A stretch of DNA of 64,000 bases from Daphnia pulex (taxonomy: Eukaryota; Arthropoda; Branchiopoda; Diplostraca; Daphniidae): NCBI RefSeq assembly GCF_021134715.1, contig NC_060019.1:6014001-6078000 (forward strand), in the 5' to 3' direction. How positions within the stretch are numbered: position 1 is the first letter of the stretch; the number at the start of each line of letters is the position of its first letter. Both the position numbers and the translations under genes were made by a program. Shown one piece after another: positions 47,019 through 58,150 of this stretch. A model generated the notes under the pieces. The model was not told where the DNA came from. It saw only the letters and a list, made by a program, of their open reading frames with translations, and made no database searches.

Positions 47019-47222
47019 GGTCCCCACGCCATTTTTGCTGGACGGTAATTTATATGTGATAAATTTTCAGACGACCATCACCCTTTTCTTGCTTCCTATA
47101 CCCCCTCTTTTGCCCTTAGGGCCTAAAGGCGAAAGACGAAAAGGGTGAAAAAGGGGGGAAAAGGAGCAAAATTATCACATATCACATTTAAAGAACCGCC
47201 CACCAAAAATGGCGTGGGGACC
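47019..47222. mobile_element. MITE-like inverted-repeat element inside the Gypsy relic
   Basis: Terminal inverted repeats begin GGTCCCCACGCCATTTTTG at 47019 and end with its complement (CAAAAATGGCGTGGGGACC) at 47222. Similarity continues through GCGGT and an ATGTGATA block, giving arms of about 50 bp. It has no coding capacity. The target duplication is unclear (TTTT or GTTTT at the edges). It interrupts the integrase frame, so it arrived after the Gypsy element. Confidence 0.82.
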
Positions 47223-47240
47223 GTTTTAAAGTTAGGGAGC

Positions 47241-47333
47241 TAATCTCAACTCTGGGGTGAGATTACGGGGGAAAATTATTATTAAAAAAAAATACCATGA
47301 GAATCAGCGTGAAAAACTGATTCTAATGATATT
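47241..47333. repeat. Two adjacent short hairpins
   Basis: TAATCTCA (47241) pairs with TGAGATTA (47258). AATACCATGAGAATCAG (47291) pairs with 47317-47333 at 15 of 17 positions. Both lie in the non-Gypsy filler between the MITE-like element and the resumed Gypsy frame. Confidence 0.75.
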
Positions 47334-48030
47334 TATTTAAAAGGAATCTATTATTCATGCAAGGACCCTATTCTCCAACAGACAACAAACGGCAGACTTT
47401 GTTCTGTTCAGACCAGTAAATGTTCGGTCATCTGTGTTAACCTTTGGCCATTGTGATCGTGCCTTAGTCAAAAGAAAATGGCAACTTGGTGTTGTAAATG
47501 TGGTGGGCCCAGAGCCACACTCTTATGTCGTACGTTTGAGTGATGAACGCCTGTTTCGTCGCACATCGGTAATAGAGCCGGACTAGCAGTTGGAATGTCC
47601 CAACGGCCTCCTCGTCCAGTTTTTCTCCGCGTTCCGGTTGTCGTCAACGCTGCTCATTGATCGCCTTTGGGTCCGTCGGATGGGACTCCGGCAGCTGCTG
47701 CCCAGTCTACCATAGCTGAGACGTCAGGTCAGATCGCGGTAAGCTGTCATGTTTCTTCGTCTACTCCAATTAGTCCATCATTTGTTTTTCCGTCGGCTGT
47801 TAGTCAAGGGTCTGGACCGGTTCGTTCGACCGAAGCGCCCAGCCATCCCGTTCGTGAATTTTCGGCATCATGGCCTACTCGTTTATTTCTTTCCCGTGTT
47901 CCAGTTCGTGACTGAACAGTTTATGCGCCAGCTTCAGCCAGTAGTTATCATCAACAAGCTCCTGTGACGGCCCTTGGTGTTACCCGCTCCGGCCGTAGCT
48001 ACATCAAACCCCCACCACCTTCTCAGTAAA

Positions 48031-48990
48031 TGATTTGTGTGTTATTTTCATGTTTCTCTTCGTGAGCATTTTGTTTGCTGTGTGTGCTTGATTGGGAGAC
48101 AACTCGCTGATTGCCTCCTATTCTTGATCAAGCGGAACACGCAAATATTCCTTCCGTTTATACGATTGTATCGTCATTCTGATTCGCTCCATTTTGTTCT
48201 TATTGTTCATTATTTCAACCCTCATTTTTCGTTCGTTTATGTTCATCTCACACCAGTGTTGCCACAATCGCGATTGAAAACTAATCGCGATCAAAATTTC
48301 GATCGAATATTTAATTGAAAATAAAATCTTTTTAAAATGATCTTAATCGCGTTCAGAAGGCCAACAAATAATTTCCGAGAAATTTTTGTTTTCGATCATT
48401 TTTTGACCCTTTTCCCTTCAACTGTGGGAGTTTTTGTACTCTTACCCGTCTGTCTTATCTCTTTGTTTATTTCGTACATTTCAATCCTCTATACCTATAA
48501 AAAACCTCAACAAACTTTTTCCTTCTTTTGATAGATTTCACTAAATAATCGAAAAAAATGATCAAAATTAATCAAAACTCTCAACAATTTTTGTATTCTG
48601 TGTGGTGTGGATCGTATATTGTGGAAAGGGGGAGATGGACACTCATCCTCCAACCCCAAGTCAAGGCCAGCCAGACCAGACTCACACACAGACAGTAATA
48701 CACAGACACACTGAGACATTCAGACAGCCGAGACTACAACACCCCATCCAATGGCATTTCCTCGAAACTAAAATATATAGAAAAAATGATGAGATGTTTA
48801 TAAATACTGTATTAAAATACATAACCATTCGTTCTCCTTGTGAGTGAGAACCCTTTATTGAGAATGATCGGGACATGATACCTGCATCCAATTTATCTAG
48901 CACACCTAAAACAAATATTCACAGTAAGTATAGATAAACTTTTTAAACAATTAAAAAATAATTCCAACATTATGTGTATAGAAAAAAGAT
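48031..48990. other. Gypsy 3' flank, possible LTR, unassigned sequence
   Basis: A purine tract (GGAAAGGGGGAGA near 48620) followed by TGGACACTC could mark a polypurine tract and 3' LTR start for the Gypsy relic. No second LTR is present to confirm it. An ATCGCGATT-rich patch is at 48270-48350. Confidence 0.3.
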
Positions 48991-48991
48991 C

Positions 48992-50857
48992 TCAATTTGA
49001 GTTCCGAAATGATGAAGAGCAGAGTGAAGCTGCTCTCCAGCATGAGTCAGGTGGGGCTGAGGGTGAAAAAAACCAAATTGAAGTCAACCAAGACTCTCTT
49101 TTCAAATAATTCTCGTCGCGGTGGGATTGAAAAACGAAATCGTAATTTTTACGAATGGGATCAGTTGAAAGGGAATTTTTATCAGGGACTGGAATCAAAT
49201 TGCTCTTTACATAATCAAGGGCGAACTTCTTAGCTTTCTTTTCTGCTCCTTCCTTTTCTTTAGGGAAATACATAGTAAAGTACTGCTTTTTTGCTGGATC
49301 ACTTACTGTTCTTGGTTGCTGACAATCAGTAATGGCCTGATTAGCCTTTAGTCCTACAAGTATTTGTAGATATTCTATTTCAGAAAGACTGAAAAAGAAT
49401 GGACGATAGGCGTTTTACACTTACCAACATTAATGCTTCTCAGAGGTAAAAACCTTTCATCCTTTTTTGGATCAATCTTTAGAGGGGACGATTTGAAACT
49501 GTTGACGTATGCCCCGTCCCTAAAAGATCTAGACAGGTCAAGGAGGAGGCTGTTTACGTAATCCTGAAGCTCATGAAGTAAAGGTTGGTTATTTTGAAAC
49601 GTGGTATTGAATTTATTGAATTTCTCTAGTGCGTATACTAGAAATTCAAGGTAAAATTTTGTGAACGGATCCTTAAAAAGCGATAGCATCTTCATGTTAC
49701 TGTCGTTAGGTTTTTCATTGACAAGTGACGTAAAAAAGAAGGAGAGGGTTGTACTGTTCGAGTACTCGTGCCGCACATGGCTGTAACGTTAGCCAACGTG
49801 TTAATCCTGGTATAAGTATACTATGAGCTGCCGTTTCACAGAATTCTTGAAATTCAGGAAATTTGTCTTTGTTCTTGTAACTGGAAATAAAATAGGCAGA
49901 TAGTTGTCGAAGGAATTCTTCAATTAATGTTGGCAACATTGCAAATGCCTTTGAAGAGCACAAGTGGTAGCTTTGACAGGAGCATTTCACTGTCAAGAGA
50001 TGGGGGATCAGTGCTCTTAATTTATGAGAGACGGAATTATTCTCGCCAAACATGGTATTACACGTGTCAGCAGAAAACCCAACCATTTGACTTTCCGGAA
50101 TCTTGGACTTTGCAAGTTCAGCAATTAATGCTGGGAAGAGTCATTCGGCTGTAGCATCTTTGCAGCGTTTCATTTTCAGCATTTCAGAATTGAATTTTCC
50201 ATCCCAGAAAGAGAGCACTACTGCCATCTTATTTTTCGTGGATACATCTGCGCCAAAGAAATTAATAATGATTATTTCGCGTATTAAAAAAACTGTAGTT
50301 TTTAAGTAAAATACCAACCAGTGCTTTCATCGATTATGACTGCATAGAAACAACTCCTCACTCTGTCAGCCAATTCAGTTGTCACAAACTTTCCTACAGC
50401 TTAGATTACATAAAAAAATTTAGTATATTTAAGAGCATGATTTGTAAAGTTCTTGTCCAGTTATACCATCTCGAATGACGTTAGCAGTCTTGGTTTTCCC
50501 CATCGATACCCGATTTAGGAAAGGATTACTAGGCAGTTCTTTTTTAAAAATGTCAATTATTTCCTTTGGCAATGAGAAGGCAAGATTTCGTTGGGTGACC
50601 AATAAAGCCAATCTCAATTCCAAAGCCTTCACTTTGTTTTCAACAGGATTATTGAGAAATGTAGCCATTCTTCTTTCCTGCTGTTGTTTTTCTGCATATT
50701 TTTCCATCGCTTCTTTATGATCCTTGGAATTCTTGTGAGAAGAGATATTGCATTTCTTATTGAGGATAAACAAAGAGCAGGCATTGCAAAACGGATGAGC
50801 ACAGTTATCTCGAGGGTCAATTTTCTTAATCAGAAAATCTTTAAAATCTTTTTCCAA
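48992..50857 (-). pseudogene. hAT-like transposase relic
   Basis: Minus-strand order: 50857-50429, a zinc-finger-like start (HPFCNACSLFILNKKC then SSHKNSKDHK) and a helical region; about 50400-50325, ending in FYAVIIDEST, the first catalytic Asp block; about 50292-49716, with KNKMAVVLSFWDGKF, MVGFSADTCNTMFGEN, CSCQSYHLCSSKAF and TRWLTLQPCAARVLEQYNPLL; then 49776-49375; and a lysine-rich tail to 48992. The DEST, GFSADTCNTM and CxxxHxxxSKA patterns are those of hAT-superfamily transposases. A TGA near 50152 and frame changes show decay. Terminal inverted repeats were not identified. Confidence 0.75.
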
Positions 50858-50899
50858 GAGCCATGCATCCTTGAAAAGACGTTTAACTGTTTTATCCTA

Positions 50900-51500
50900 A
50901 GGATGAAAAAATTTATATGAATAAAAACTTATTGGGAATTTTTTTTAGAATGACTCACTTGCTTTGGCTTGCTTAGAACTACTGACCTCTAAATCTCTAT
51001 TTGACGGTCGTTTCGACATTTGACACTAATCCTAATCCGTGAAATCAGAAACTTAGAAACATTACTACTTGAAAGTTTTGAATTGTAAATTTGTAGTCTG
51101 CTCCACTTTACTTTACAATATAATGTAGCGAGTCGCGACATTGCCAAACCCAAACGCTTGAAAAAGATGAAACTAAATAACACGAAAATGGTATTTTTTG
51201 TTCTTTTAAATAATCTTAAGTATTTTCAAAAATTTTAGCAAAATCTTGAAAATGGCCAGGCCATGGCCACATGGCCAGACATACTGAAAATAGTAAAAAT
51301 GGCCAAAAACAGCCACTTGTGGACGCACTTACGGGAAGAGCCTTCTATAAAATGATAAAGTTTTGCGCTTTTTATAAATTTTTTGCCCTTTTTTTTCATT
51401 TAAATTTCTGCACGGGTCATTTGTATCGTGTTAAATATTATAAAAAAATAACGGTTAAAAAGAGAATTATTTTATCTTTTTGATGGTGTATTCATTATTG
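50900..51500. other. AT-rich flank of the hAT relic
   Basis: It contains a GGCCATGGCC palindrome cluster near 51255-51275. No gene seen. Confidence 0.3.
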
Positions 51501-51524
51501 TGAAATCGCAAAAAAAATCTTGAA

Positions 51525-51979
51525 AAGTCTAACAAAACGAACGCGGTAAAAGAAAATAAACGTTTGTTGCAGGAAAACAGAAAACTGCAGAAGATAACGG
51601 AAGGAAAGTGCATCGAAGTTAAAAGGAAGTCGAATAAATCGGTAAAAAAATCATATAATCCCACACTATAGTAAGATATTTCATTTTGTTTGCGTAAAAA
51701 GTTATAATACGTACAACAAATTCGTTTTAATTTAGATACGTGAAAAAAACAAAGAAAATGATCCTTGTCATGTAACACCAATTGCATCAAGCGTACAAAG
51801 GAAGCGAAATGTAAAATGATTTGTTAGTACCATTTTGCCATGAAAATGACTTCTCAAACCAATACTTTTAACTAATGGTGCTAGAAAACGACGTTGACAG
51901 CGATTCTCATGAAGTGGCTTATATTCCTCCTCGCACTCTTGACTACCTAGCGTTCAACTACAGCGAAAACGTCGTGAAG
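51525..51979 (+). pseudogene. Possible small-exon gene fragments
   Basis: Three short plus-strand stretches look coding and are bounded by splice-like sites. The first, about 51525-51640, contains ENKRLLQENRKLQKI (coiled-coil-like) and ends at a GTAAAA. The second, 51737-51815, starts after TTTAG and contains NKENDPCHVTPIASS. The third, about 51886-51979, contains DVDSDSHEVAYIPPRTLDYL and ends at a TGA. Family unknown. They may be pieces of the same kind of gene as the minus-strand one at 52.5-53.5 kb. Confidence 0.3.
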
Positions 51980-51989
51980 TGAAGAAACC

Positions 51990-52450
51990 AATTAGGTATA
52001 GCATGTGTCCGTAATGGAAACTGTAAAGACGGAACTGTGAAGATTCGTGTTTAACTTTGTTACTTATCTTCATTTAAAATCACCTTTTAATCGAGAATCA
52101 ATCTAGTTCCTTATATCCCTTAAATTTTGATTTTTTTTAAGAAAGTAAAATAATAATACCTTGTGCTTCAAAAGGATTCTAATGGAAAAATGCCACAACA
52201 AGGAAATTTGAAATGCTTTAAAATAGTTTCAGCTAGTGTTACCGCTACCAAACCAGCAGTTTGTAAGTTACAATAGTCTATTCATTGAAATAAAATGTAA
52301 AATGACCGTGTAATTAATTATTCTTTATGTATTACACATTAACTGAAAATCACAAAGTAGTTACAATATAAAACAAACATGGTTTATCTATTCCCTTTGA
52401 TCGCAAACCAAATAAATATGACGACATTAATACAATATTGCAATGCCAGG
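51990..52450. other. AT-rich non-coding stretch
   Basis: Nothing recognisable. Confidence 0.3.
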
Positions 52451-53301
52451 CTAATCAACGTATGTGGAACCATCTGATACGATGTGGTTGAGCTTTAGTT
52501 GCATTTCTTCAAGTAGTTTCTTGATGAACACATCGCTGCGGACTTTTCACTACATTACTGAGACTTACCTCCATAAGGAGTGCTTCGAGGCGAAGAAATT
52601 GAGGATTGATACGGAGATGACACCGTTGGCATGAGAGACTCAACGTTCAATCCATTTTTCAACAGATCTGCGGTTCTAGAACATTAATAAACTAAGAACA
52701 TGTTATTTGTCAGAATTTACGACAAGTTAAAAAATAATAAAAATGGTTTACCAATGTTTCTGTAGTCGCCAGTGGTTAAGGTGAATAGGTCATTAATTTG
52801 AATAGTTTGATTCCCAAAGTGTGAAGAGTTATCCAAGGAATAATGTATTGTTATGATGGGCTCCACCCGTCCAATGCTTTCCAGTACTACTGGGTGGCTC
52901 AAATGCTCAACTTTTTCTAAGCTGTTAGTGACTGTTGAACATTAAAATATTATAAACAGAATTTGTTTGTGTATATGTATATCAATTATGTATACCAGCT
53001 CTCTGTAGTACCTTTAGTTGAAGACAAATTTTCTGTTGCATCCCAGCAAATAGGAGTAGTATTCAAAGACGAAACTGACGAACTGTGCCATGTTTGCCAA
53101 CATGTATGGGAAAGATCTACTTTCTGCTGTTAAGTTGGTATCAATACGGTACGGTAACGTGAAACTTCATTGTCTTACTGTTGTTGTCCGATGAAATGGA
53201 ATGTGTCTCGTCAATGGAATTCGCCTTTGACCCGTGTTTGAGGACATTTGGTATGTCAATGTACAACTCTTCTCGACACTTTTTGTCAATCGCAAATAAT
53301 T

Positions 53302-53338
<37 letters not shown>

Positions 53339-53489
53339 CAGAATTGCCCATTTTCTGAATTACTTTTTGCACTTCAACGTTTGTGGGTGGTGGATAACCA
53401 GCATCCTCATAGGCTCTGCTTAAAATTCTCTTGACTATACCGATATATGTGCTTCTTTTTCCTTTTCTGTACAAATGTAACAAAGACAT
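52451..53489 (-). pseudogene. Unidentified multi-exon gene, probably disrupted
   Basis: A series of minus-strand exons can be read. Exon a, about 53463-53160, starts after TTGTACAG (GKRSTYIGIVKRILSRAYED, PPPTNVEVQKVIQKM), runs through a 36-A tract, continues (AIDKKCREELYIDIPNVLKHG) and ends at A|GTAAGA. Exon b, about 53126-53012, contains VDLSHTCWQTWHSS. Exon c, about 52915-52750, contains LSHPVVLESIGRVEPIITIHY and ends at GTAAAC. Exon d, about 52677-52570, contains LNVESLMPTVSSPYQSS and ends at GTAAGT. A last frame, DVFIKKLLEEMQLKLNH, stops at 52451. The A tract puts the two halves of exon a one base out of frame, and the space between exon d and the last frame is too short for a normal intron. 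I do not recognise the family. Confidence 0.45.
53303..53338 (-). repeat. 36-base poly-T (poly-A on the minus strand)
   Basis: An uninterrupted homopolymer inside what reads as a minus-strand coding exon; it would encode polylysine. Confidence 0.95.
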
Positions 53490-54240
53490 TTCATTAAATT
53501 TTGTAATAATACTCTTTTATTTAACCCATCAGGAACAAATATGGAAATATAAAGATAAAACTCTTGCGTGAGATTTAGTATTTGTCAACAGTGCACCGCA
53601 GTCTTCTAGCCAAGACTTTAACTAATAAAACGACTGAGTCCCGATTACTGACTGCTGAGTGCTCACAAAGTGATTGATGGGTTCTAGTTTCATGGAATGA
53701 TCGGTGGGGTCTGATCGGTGACCGTGTTGTGATTTCGTGCTCCAATTCTTTTGGATTATTTAATTATTTTGGTTTGTTTTTCAGACACAGCGTTCGATTT
53801 ATCTCTTTCCGGAGTATATCTCAGGTCTCTGTGGAATACCGATTCATATTATTTATCAGATGATTTCATCTGTCTCTCTCGCTTGTCTTTTCCCCCCAAC
53901 ATCCTTGTATAATCCCCACAGATGATTCTGTCAGTGGCTTGCCTCATCTCCTATCGCTTCTTCTCTCATCTTTCCAGTCAAGCTTGTCGTATTCAGTTTC
54001 TTAATTTGTCTTTTGGTTAGAACTCCAACTGTAGGCAATTTGTTTTCCTTTGAGGCCCGGTTATTGGATCTATTTTGCAACAGTGTTTACCTTGTTGCCA
54101 ATAAGTTAAAAAGTATTTATTTTTTTAGATTTTTCAAAGCAAGAAGTGTGTGGTATATATGCCATATATTCCATCCCGTTCGTTCTGGTTGTAAGCATCA
54201 ACTAAAAAGGCTTGTTCCCTTAGTTTTTATCAGCTCCAAG
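53490..54240. other. Unassigned sequence
   Basis: No coding frame or repeat recognised. Confidence 0.3.
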
Positions 54241-54301
54241 GAGCTCAGATCTGCAATGCCCCGGCGGCAGCCCCGCCCACTTCAAGATGGCCGCCGCCAA
54301 G

Positions 54302-54567
54302 GACGTCACACCCTGACGTCACGACCGGCACCACACTGACGTCAACCCTACTGCGTAACCACTGACGTAACGCGGGAGAAGCGGCCGGTCAGCACTTACA
54401 GACCTGGAATGACTTGCCACACCAACCCGGTCCGACTCGCCGCACCAACCTGTTCTGACTGTCCGCGACATCCAGTCCCGGCTGGTCGCGCGACCCCGAG
54501 ATGAATCGGGAAGATGAGCTGCTCTGCAGCCGGCGTGCTGAACCCCTCCCCCCCCCCAATATATAAA
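54302..54567 (+). promoter_or_regulatory. CRE cluster followed by a TATA box
   Basis: A GC-rich island in AT-rich surroundings. CRE-type sites are GACGTCAC at 54302, TGACGTCA at 54314-54321 and 54337-54344, and TGACGTAA at 54363-54370. A TATAAA box is at 54562-54567, followed by CT-rich sequence. CREB/ATF-family proteins bind the TGACGTCA palindrome. Its position upstream of the LINE ORF1 suggests it is the promoter of that element, or of an unrelated LTR or gene that has lost its body. Confidence 0.5.
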
Positions 54568-55185
54568 CCGCATGTATTCATGTCTCTCACTCTCTCTTGC
54601 TGTACTCCCTTCCTGTTGACCGGACGAATACACCCGCTTGTCACCGATCTACTTGTCTCTCGGTAATCACCCAATCCAGGTATTACAGATCTATTGTGAT
54701 CTCCCTCCCTCTCCTTGAGCGAGTGGCAAGGCCAGTGTTTTGGTCCGGTCTTGTGTCGTGGGCTTCTGCAGAAGTTAACCCGGAAAATTCCTGGTGGAGA
54801 CCTTGAGGGGACTGAAATCTGGACACTCTACTCATGCGCCGAGTTGGGTGGTGAGTGAACCGGAGAATGGTAGTTCTGACGCCGTGTTCGTCAGTTTTTT
54901 TGTCTTTCCCAGTGTCGAAGAGGATCGTCTATTTTTGTCTCTTTCTCTCTCTCCTTCTTCTCTTTTATTACCCTCCTCTGTTTCTCTGGCATTACTTGCA
55001 AGTTGAGGACCCTTCGTAATGGGTGATAATGATGACCCTGGTGAGGGCGTGATTGCTTGGGGTTCTCTCTCTATAGCCTCCAGCATCCCCACTCCATCTC
55101 AGGACCACTCCATCTCTTGTAAAACCTGCCTAAGTCTGTTTGTGCCAATCGACTTCAGATAAAAGTACTTCCCTAGTTTTTAATC
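54568..55185 (+). other. Probable transcribed leader upstream of LINE ORF1
   Basis: CT-rich, less AT-rich than the flanks, with no convincing coding frame. It is plausibly the 5'UTR of the LINE relic, by position only. Confidence 0.3.
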
Positions 55186-55189
55186 CAAA

Positions 55190-57770
55190 TTGGCTACCAA
55201 ACCGAAAGTGATTGTGGTCAAAAGAGACCATTCGGTAGCTTTTGTTTGCTTTCAAGAGACAAACCCATCTAAGCTCCAGAAAGACGAAATAGGTGACGAC
55301 TTACCTTTCCAATTTTCCTTCGCTTTTGAACTCGATTTTAAGGCTTTCCTTTCTCTTGATCACATGATGCAGTTATGTAAATTTAAGTCGTTCTTTGCTA
55401 AACTCGAGGAGGACGCGATCTCCGTCAAACCTTAAAAAGGCCTTATGTCCAAGAAAATCAAAAAATTCGAAAAAGAAGTCGCAAGCAGAATTATTCTTCG
55501 TAGTGATCTGGAGTCAGCCAAGGAAGACCTCGTTATTGCCGAACTCTCTCTTGCAGACAAGGATATTTGACTGTTTGAGCTTCAAAACTCCGGTAAGGCA
55601 GATGAAAAACAGCACTCGGCCCCTCCTGTAAACGTTTTTTCTGCCCCGCCTAAAAAGCAACCCAGCATTCCTGGTAAACCTTTCCTTATTGCTAGAGTAA
55701 GGGACTCTGTCTCGATCAGTTCAATCACAGAAAGCAAAATCTACAATTTATTAGCTTTGGTAAAGGACAAAGAAGGTCCAGTAGTCCAGTAACTGAAAAA
55801 GCATAGCGACAACTCGGTCAAAATGTTCTTCAGAGACAAACACAACCGTGCTAACGCGCGAGAGCTTCTGGATCAATACCAGAGGGGAAAAGGTCTTTAA
55901 AAATGTTCATGTGCCAGAGAACTGCTACCCAGCCATTCTAAGGTTGAATGGGATCAGTGGGCTAGACAGAGTTATAGAGGATGGTGCCAGCAACAATATG
56001 GACCTATTTAACGCAAGAACTCAACAAAACTGTGCCCTCATCAACAGACTTCAATCCAAAAATCCCCTCCTTAAGTGAAAAATTGCTGGTTTCCGTATCC
56101 TTTTCAATCATACGACTTTACTTTAGTTATGCTCAGCCTTCGCTGCAAAACAACCCGTAACCGTTATTTGGAGCTGGGTTGCATTAAATTAGGGAAACTA
56201 GCTCACGCAATCGTTTAAGTCAAAGTAAACAACAAGGTCAGATTCTGTAGTCACTGTCAAGACCACGGATAATTATCCGGGTTCTGTAGCAAACCGATAA
56301 CTTGCTGCAAATGCAGCCTATTACATTCAACTCAGTCTTGCGCTGTTTCCCATCCTAATCTCAAGTGCGTGTCCTGCTCTCTAAATCACGTTGATGGCTC
56401 GTATGGTTGCTCGGCCCACCTTAAAGCAGTCACCAACTTCGTGAAATACAATTTAGCAGTCCAACCATGAATTGAAACCAATCCTCTTCTGCTTGAACTT
56501 CAGCACTTAACTCTATTAATCTCAACTTTTTTTTCAAATCAATTAATGTGAAAGATGCGGCACAATGTGAAAGATTTCACATTGTGCCGCACTTAATCGC
56601 ACTAATCGAAATTGATATTAGATCTGGATATCGATGTGTTTTTAATTCCTTATTCCACTGCCATCTCCTTGTCTTCCTCTATTGAGCTTAAATTTATTCC
56701 AGCTGGCTACGTGTCCTTTCATGGTCTCTCCTTAGAGCATGCCTTTGGTGCTACCATCTTTATCAAAGCCTCAATAAACGCTTCTCTCTTCAGCTTCGAA
56801 TTTAGCAATAATTGTTGTGTAATAAAGTTACCGAACAACCTGTTTTTCTTTTCTATCTGCTGTAGACTATCCCTTCCTTGTATTTCTTCTCATCTGTCCG
56901 CAATCTGCGAATGTATTCCTCCTTGGGTGAAAAAAAGCAGCCATCTTGGGTATTGATTAAAAATCGAGAAACCAATCTTGGAACAGTTTTTGTTCAGTAT
57001 GGGCCTCGGCAATTGAGGAAAAATGGGTAGTTGCTTCCCTTAAAGCAGCGCAACGACCTTTCGCTCTAGCCATAGGTCGTGTATTTAAATCCACCTATAC
57101 GGATGCGGCCCTCGTTCTTGCTAATCTAGTTCCTCTACACCTGAAAGTAATTGAAATCGTAACGAAGAAACTAATCTCTACTCGCACCGATCTCCTGCCT
57201 CAGCCCTCGCGTTGCATTGATCGTGAAATTCCTGGGAGATTCTAGTCATCCTGTGAACCTGTTGACACCTCTCTGCGCCTTCATAGATTTAAACTACTTT
57301 GCTCAAAAATGTGTAATCTGTGGAACCAAATTTGGTCTAAGTCAATCCCGATTTTTCTTCCCCGCAGTGAAAACCCCTTTTATCCTACACTCTTCTTTAA
57401 CCCATATTTTTCTTTGCAGTCTTCTCTCTGGCAATTGGACCCTAAACAAGTTCCTATTCAAGATTAAAAGAAAGCCCTCGCCACTCTGTTCCTGTTTGTC
57501 TGGTGAGGAAGAAGATATAAGTCATGTTATATTTGTATGCACCAAGTACAACGCCTCCAGAGAGGTCCTTTTTGCATGTGCAACCAAACTGGACCTGTTG
57601 TGGAGAATACCACTTAAACCCTTCCCAGAGCACCCCCTTCCCTGTCACTCACTAATCGCTTCAAACTTCAGCCCTAATCTCTCTCTTTCTCTCCTCTTGC
57701 AAATTCTCTGGCTACCATCGTTCAATTTTTTCAGGTTGATTATTTCTTTAATTTCATAATAAATTTCTGT
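55190..57770 (+). mobile_element. Non-LTR retrotransposon (LINE) relic, Jockey/I-like
   Basis: ORF1 footprints at 55190-56470 are broken by several stops. They end with three CCHC knuckles (CSHCQDHG..FC, CCKCSLLHSTQSC and CVSCSLNHVDGSYGC, about 56243-56430). ORF2 begins at about 56612 with the endonuclease region (DIDVFLI, GATIFIKASINASLF, VIKLPNNLFFFSI). The reverse transcriptase is absent. 57020-57220 resembles the segment after RT (LKAAQRPFALAIGRVF, VLANLVPLHLKV). 57217-57759 is the C-terminal zinc segment (GNWTLNKFLFKIKRKPSPLCSC, HVIFVC). ORF1 knuckles plus an APE-type endonuclease fit the Jockey/I group. Inactive. Confidence 0.75.
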
Positions 57771-57931
57771 TACTAGAGCATCATTTGTAAATGTCTTTTC
57801 TTAAGGAGAAACGTTTTAACCACATTAAAAGTTTTCAACCAAGGGAGAGTAAGTAAAAAATTTCTTCTAAACTAAACCTTGATAGAGATCGATTTTAATA
57901 CTAAACACAACTATTAAAGAACAATTACAGC

Positions 57932-58150
57932 TTGAAAGTGTCAGGCACCTTGAAGAGATCGAAGAGGTCGAAGAGTCAATCCTCGAAAATGGTAAATATA
58001 AATTATTTATTAAATGCAAAAAGCTTTACAGTTTTCTTTTTTTATTTTACAGAGCGTGATAATGCCTTAGCAGACTTGTATTATGATGTCAGCTCTCTTT
58101 TTTTTGTGACTCGTGGCCATCTAGCGCTCGGACATAACACACATATTTGA
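57932..58150 (+). other. Possible two-exon coding fragment
   Basis: HLEEIEEVEESILEN (about 57950-57990) ends at G|GTAAAT, and a TTTTACAG acceptor at about 58051 is followed by ERDNALADLYYDVSS. The splice sites are good and the peptide is acidic. Nothing upstream or downstream extends it convincingly. Confidence 0.25.

Larger units (their letters stand above)
46250..48030 (+). pseudogene. Ty3/Gypsy polyprotein remnant
   Basis: It starts abruptly inside RNase H (GIGAVLLQDGQPVDFSS, QYCQIEKELLTVQFGL, ESDHKPLVGLLEK), followed by ADTLSRAPS. Next is an integrase zinc domain (GIHDGHFSETKSL, PGWEDQVKNMV, SICHCH) ending near 47018. The catalytic integrase core is missing. After a 204-bp inverted-repeat insertion and other short insertions the frame resumes at about 47450 with KRKWQLGVVNVVGP and HSYVVRLSDERLFRR, and it ends with TRSGRSYIKPPPPSQ at 48027. 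5' LTR, gag, protease and RT are absent. Inactive. Confidence 0.8.

Noticed and set aside
48620..48910. 3' LTR of the Gypsy relic
   Set aside because: A purine tract and a TG start are present, but without a second copy or a target duplication the ends cannot be fixed; kept only as a remark.
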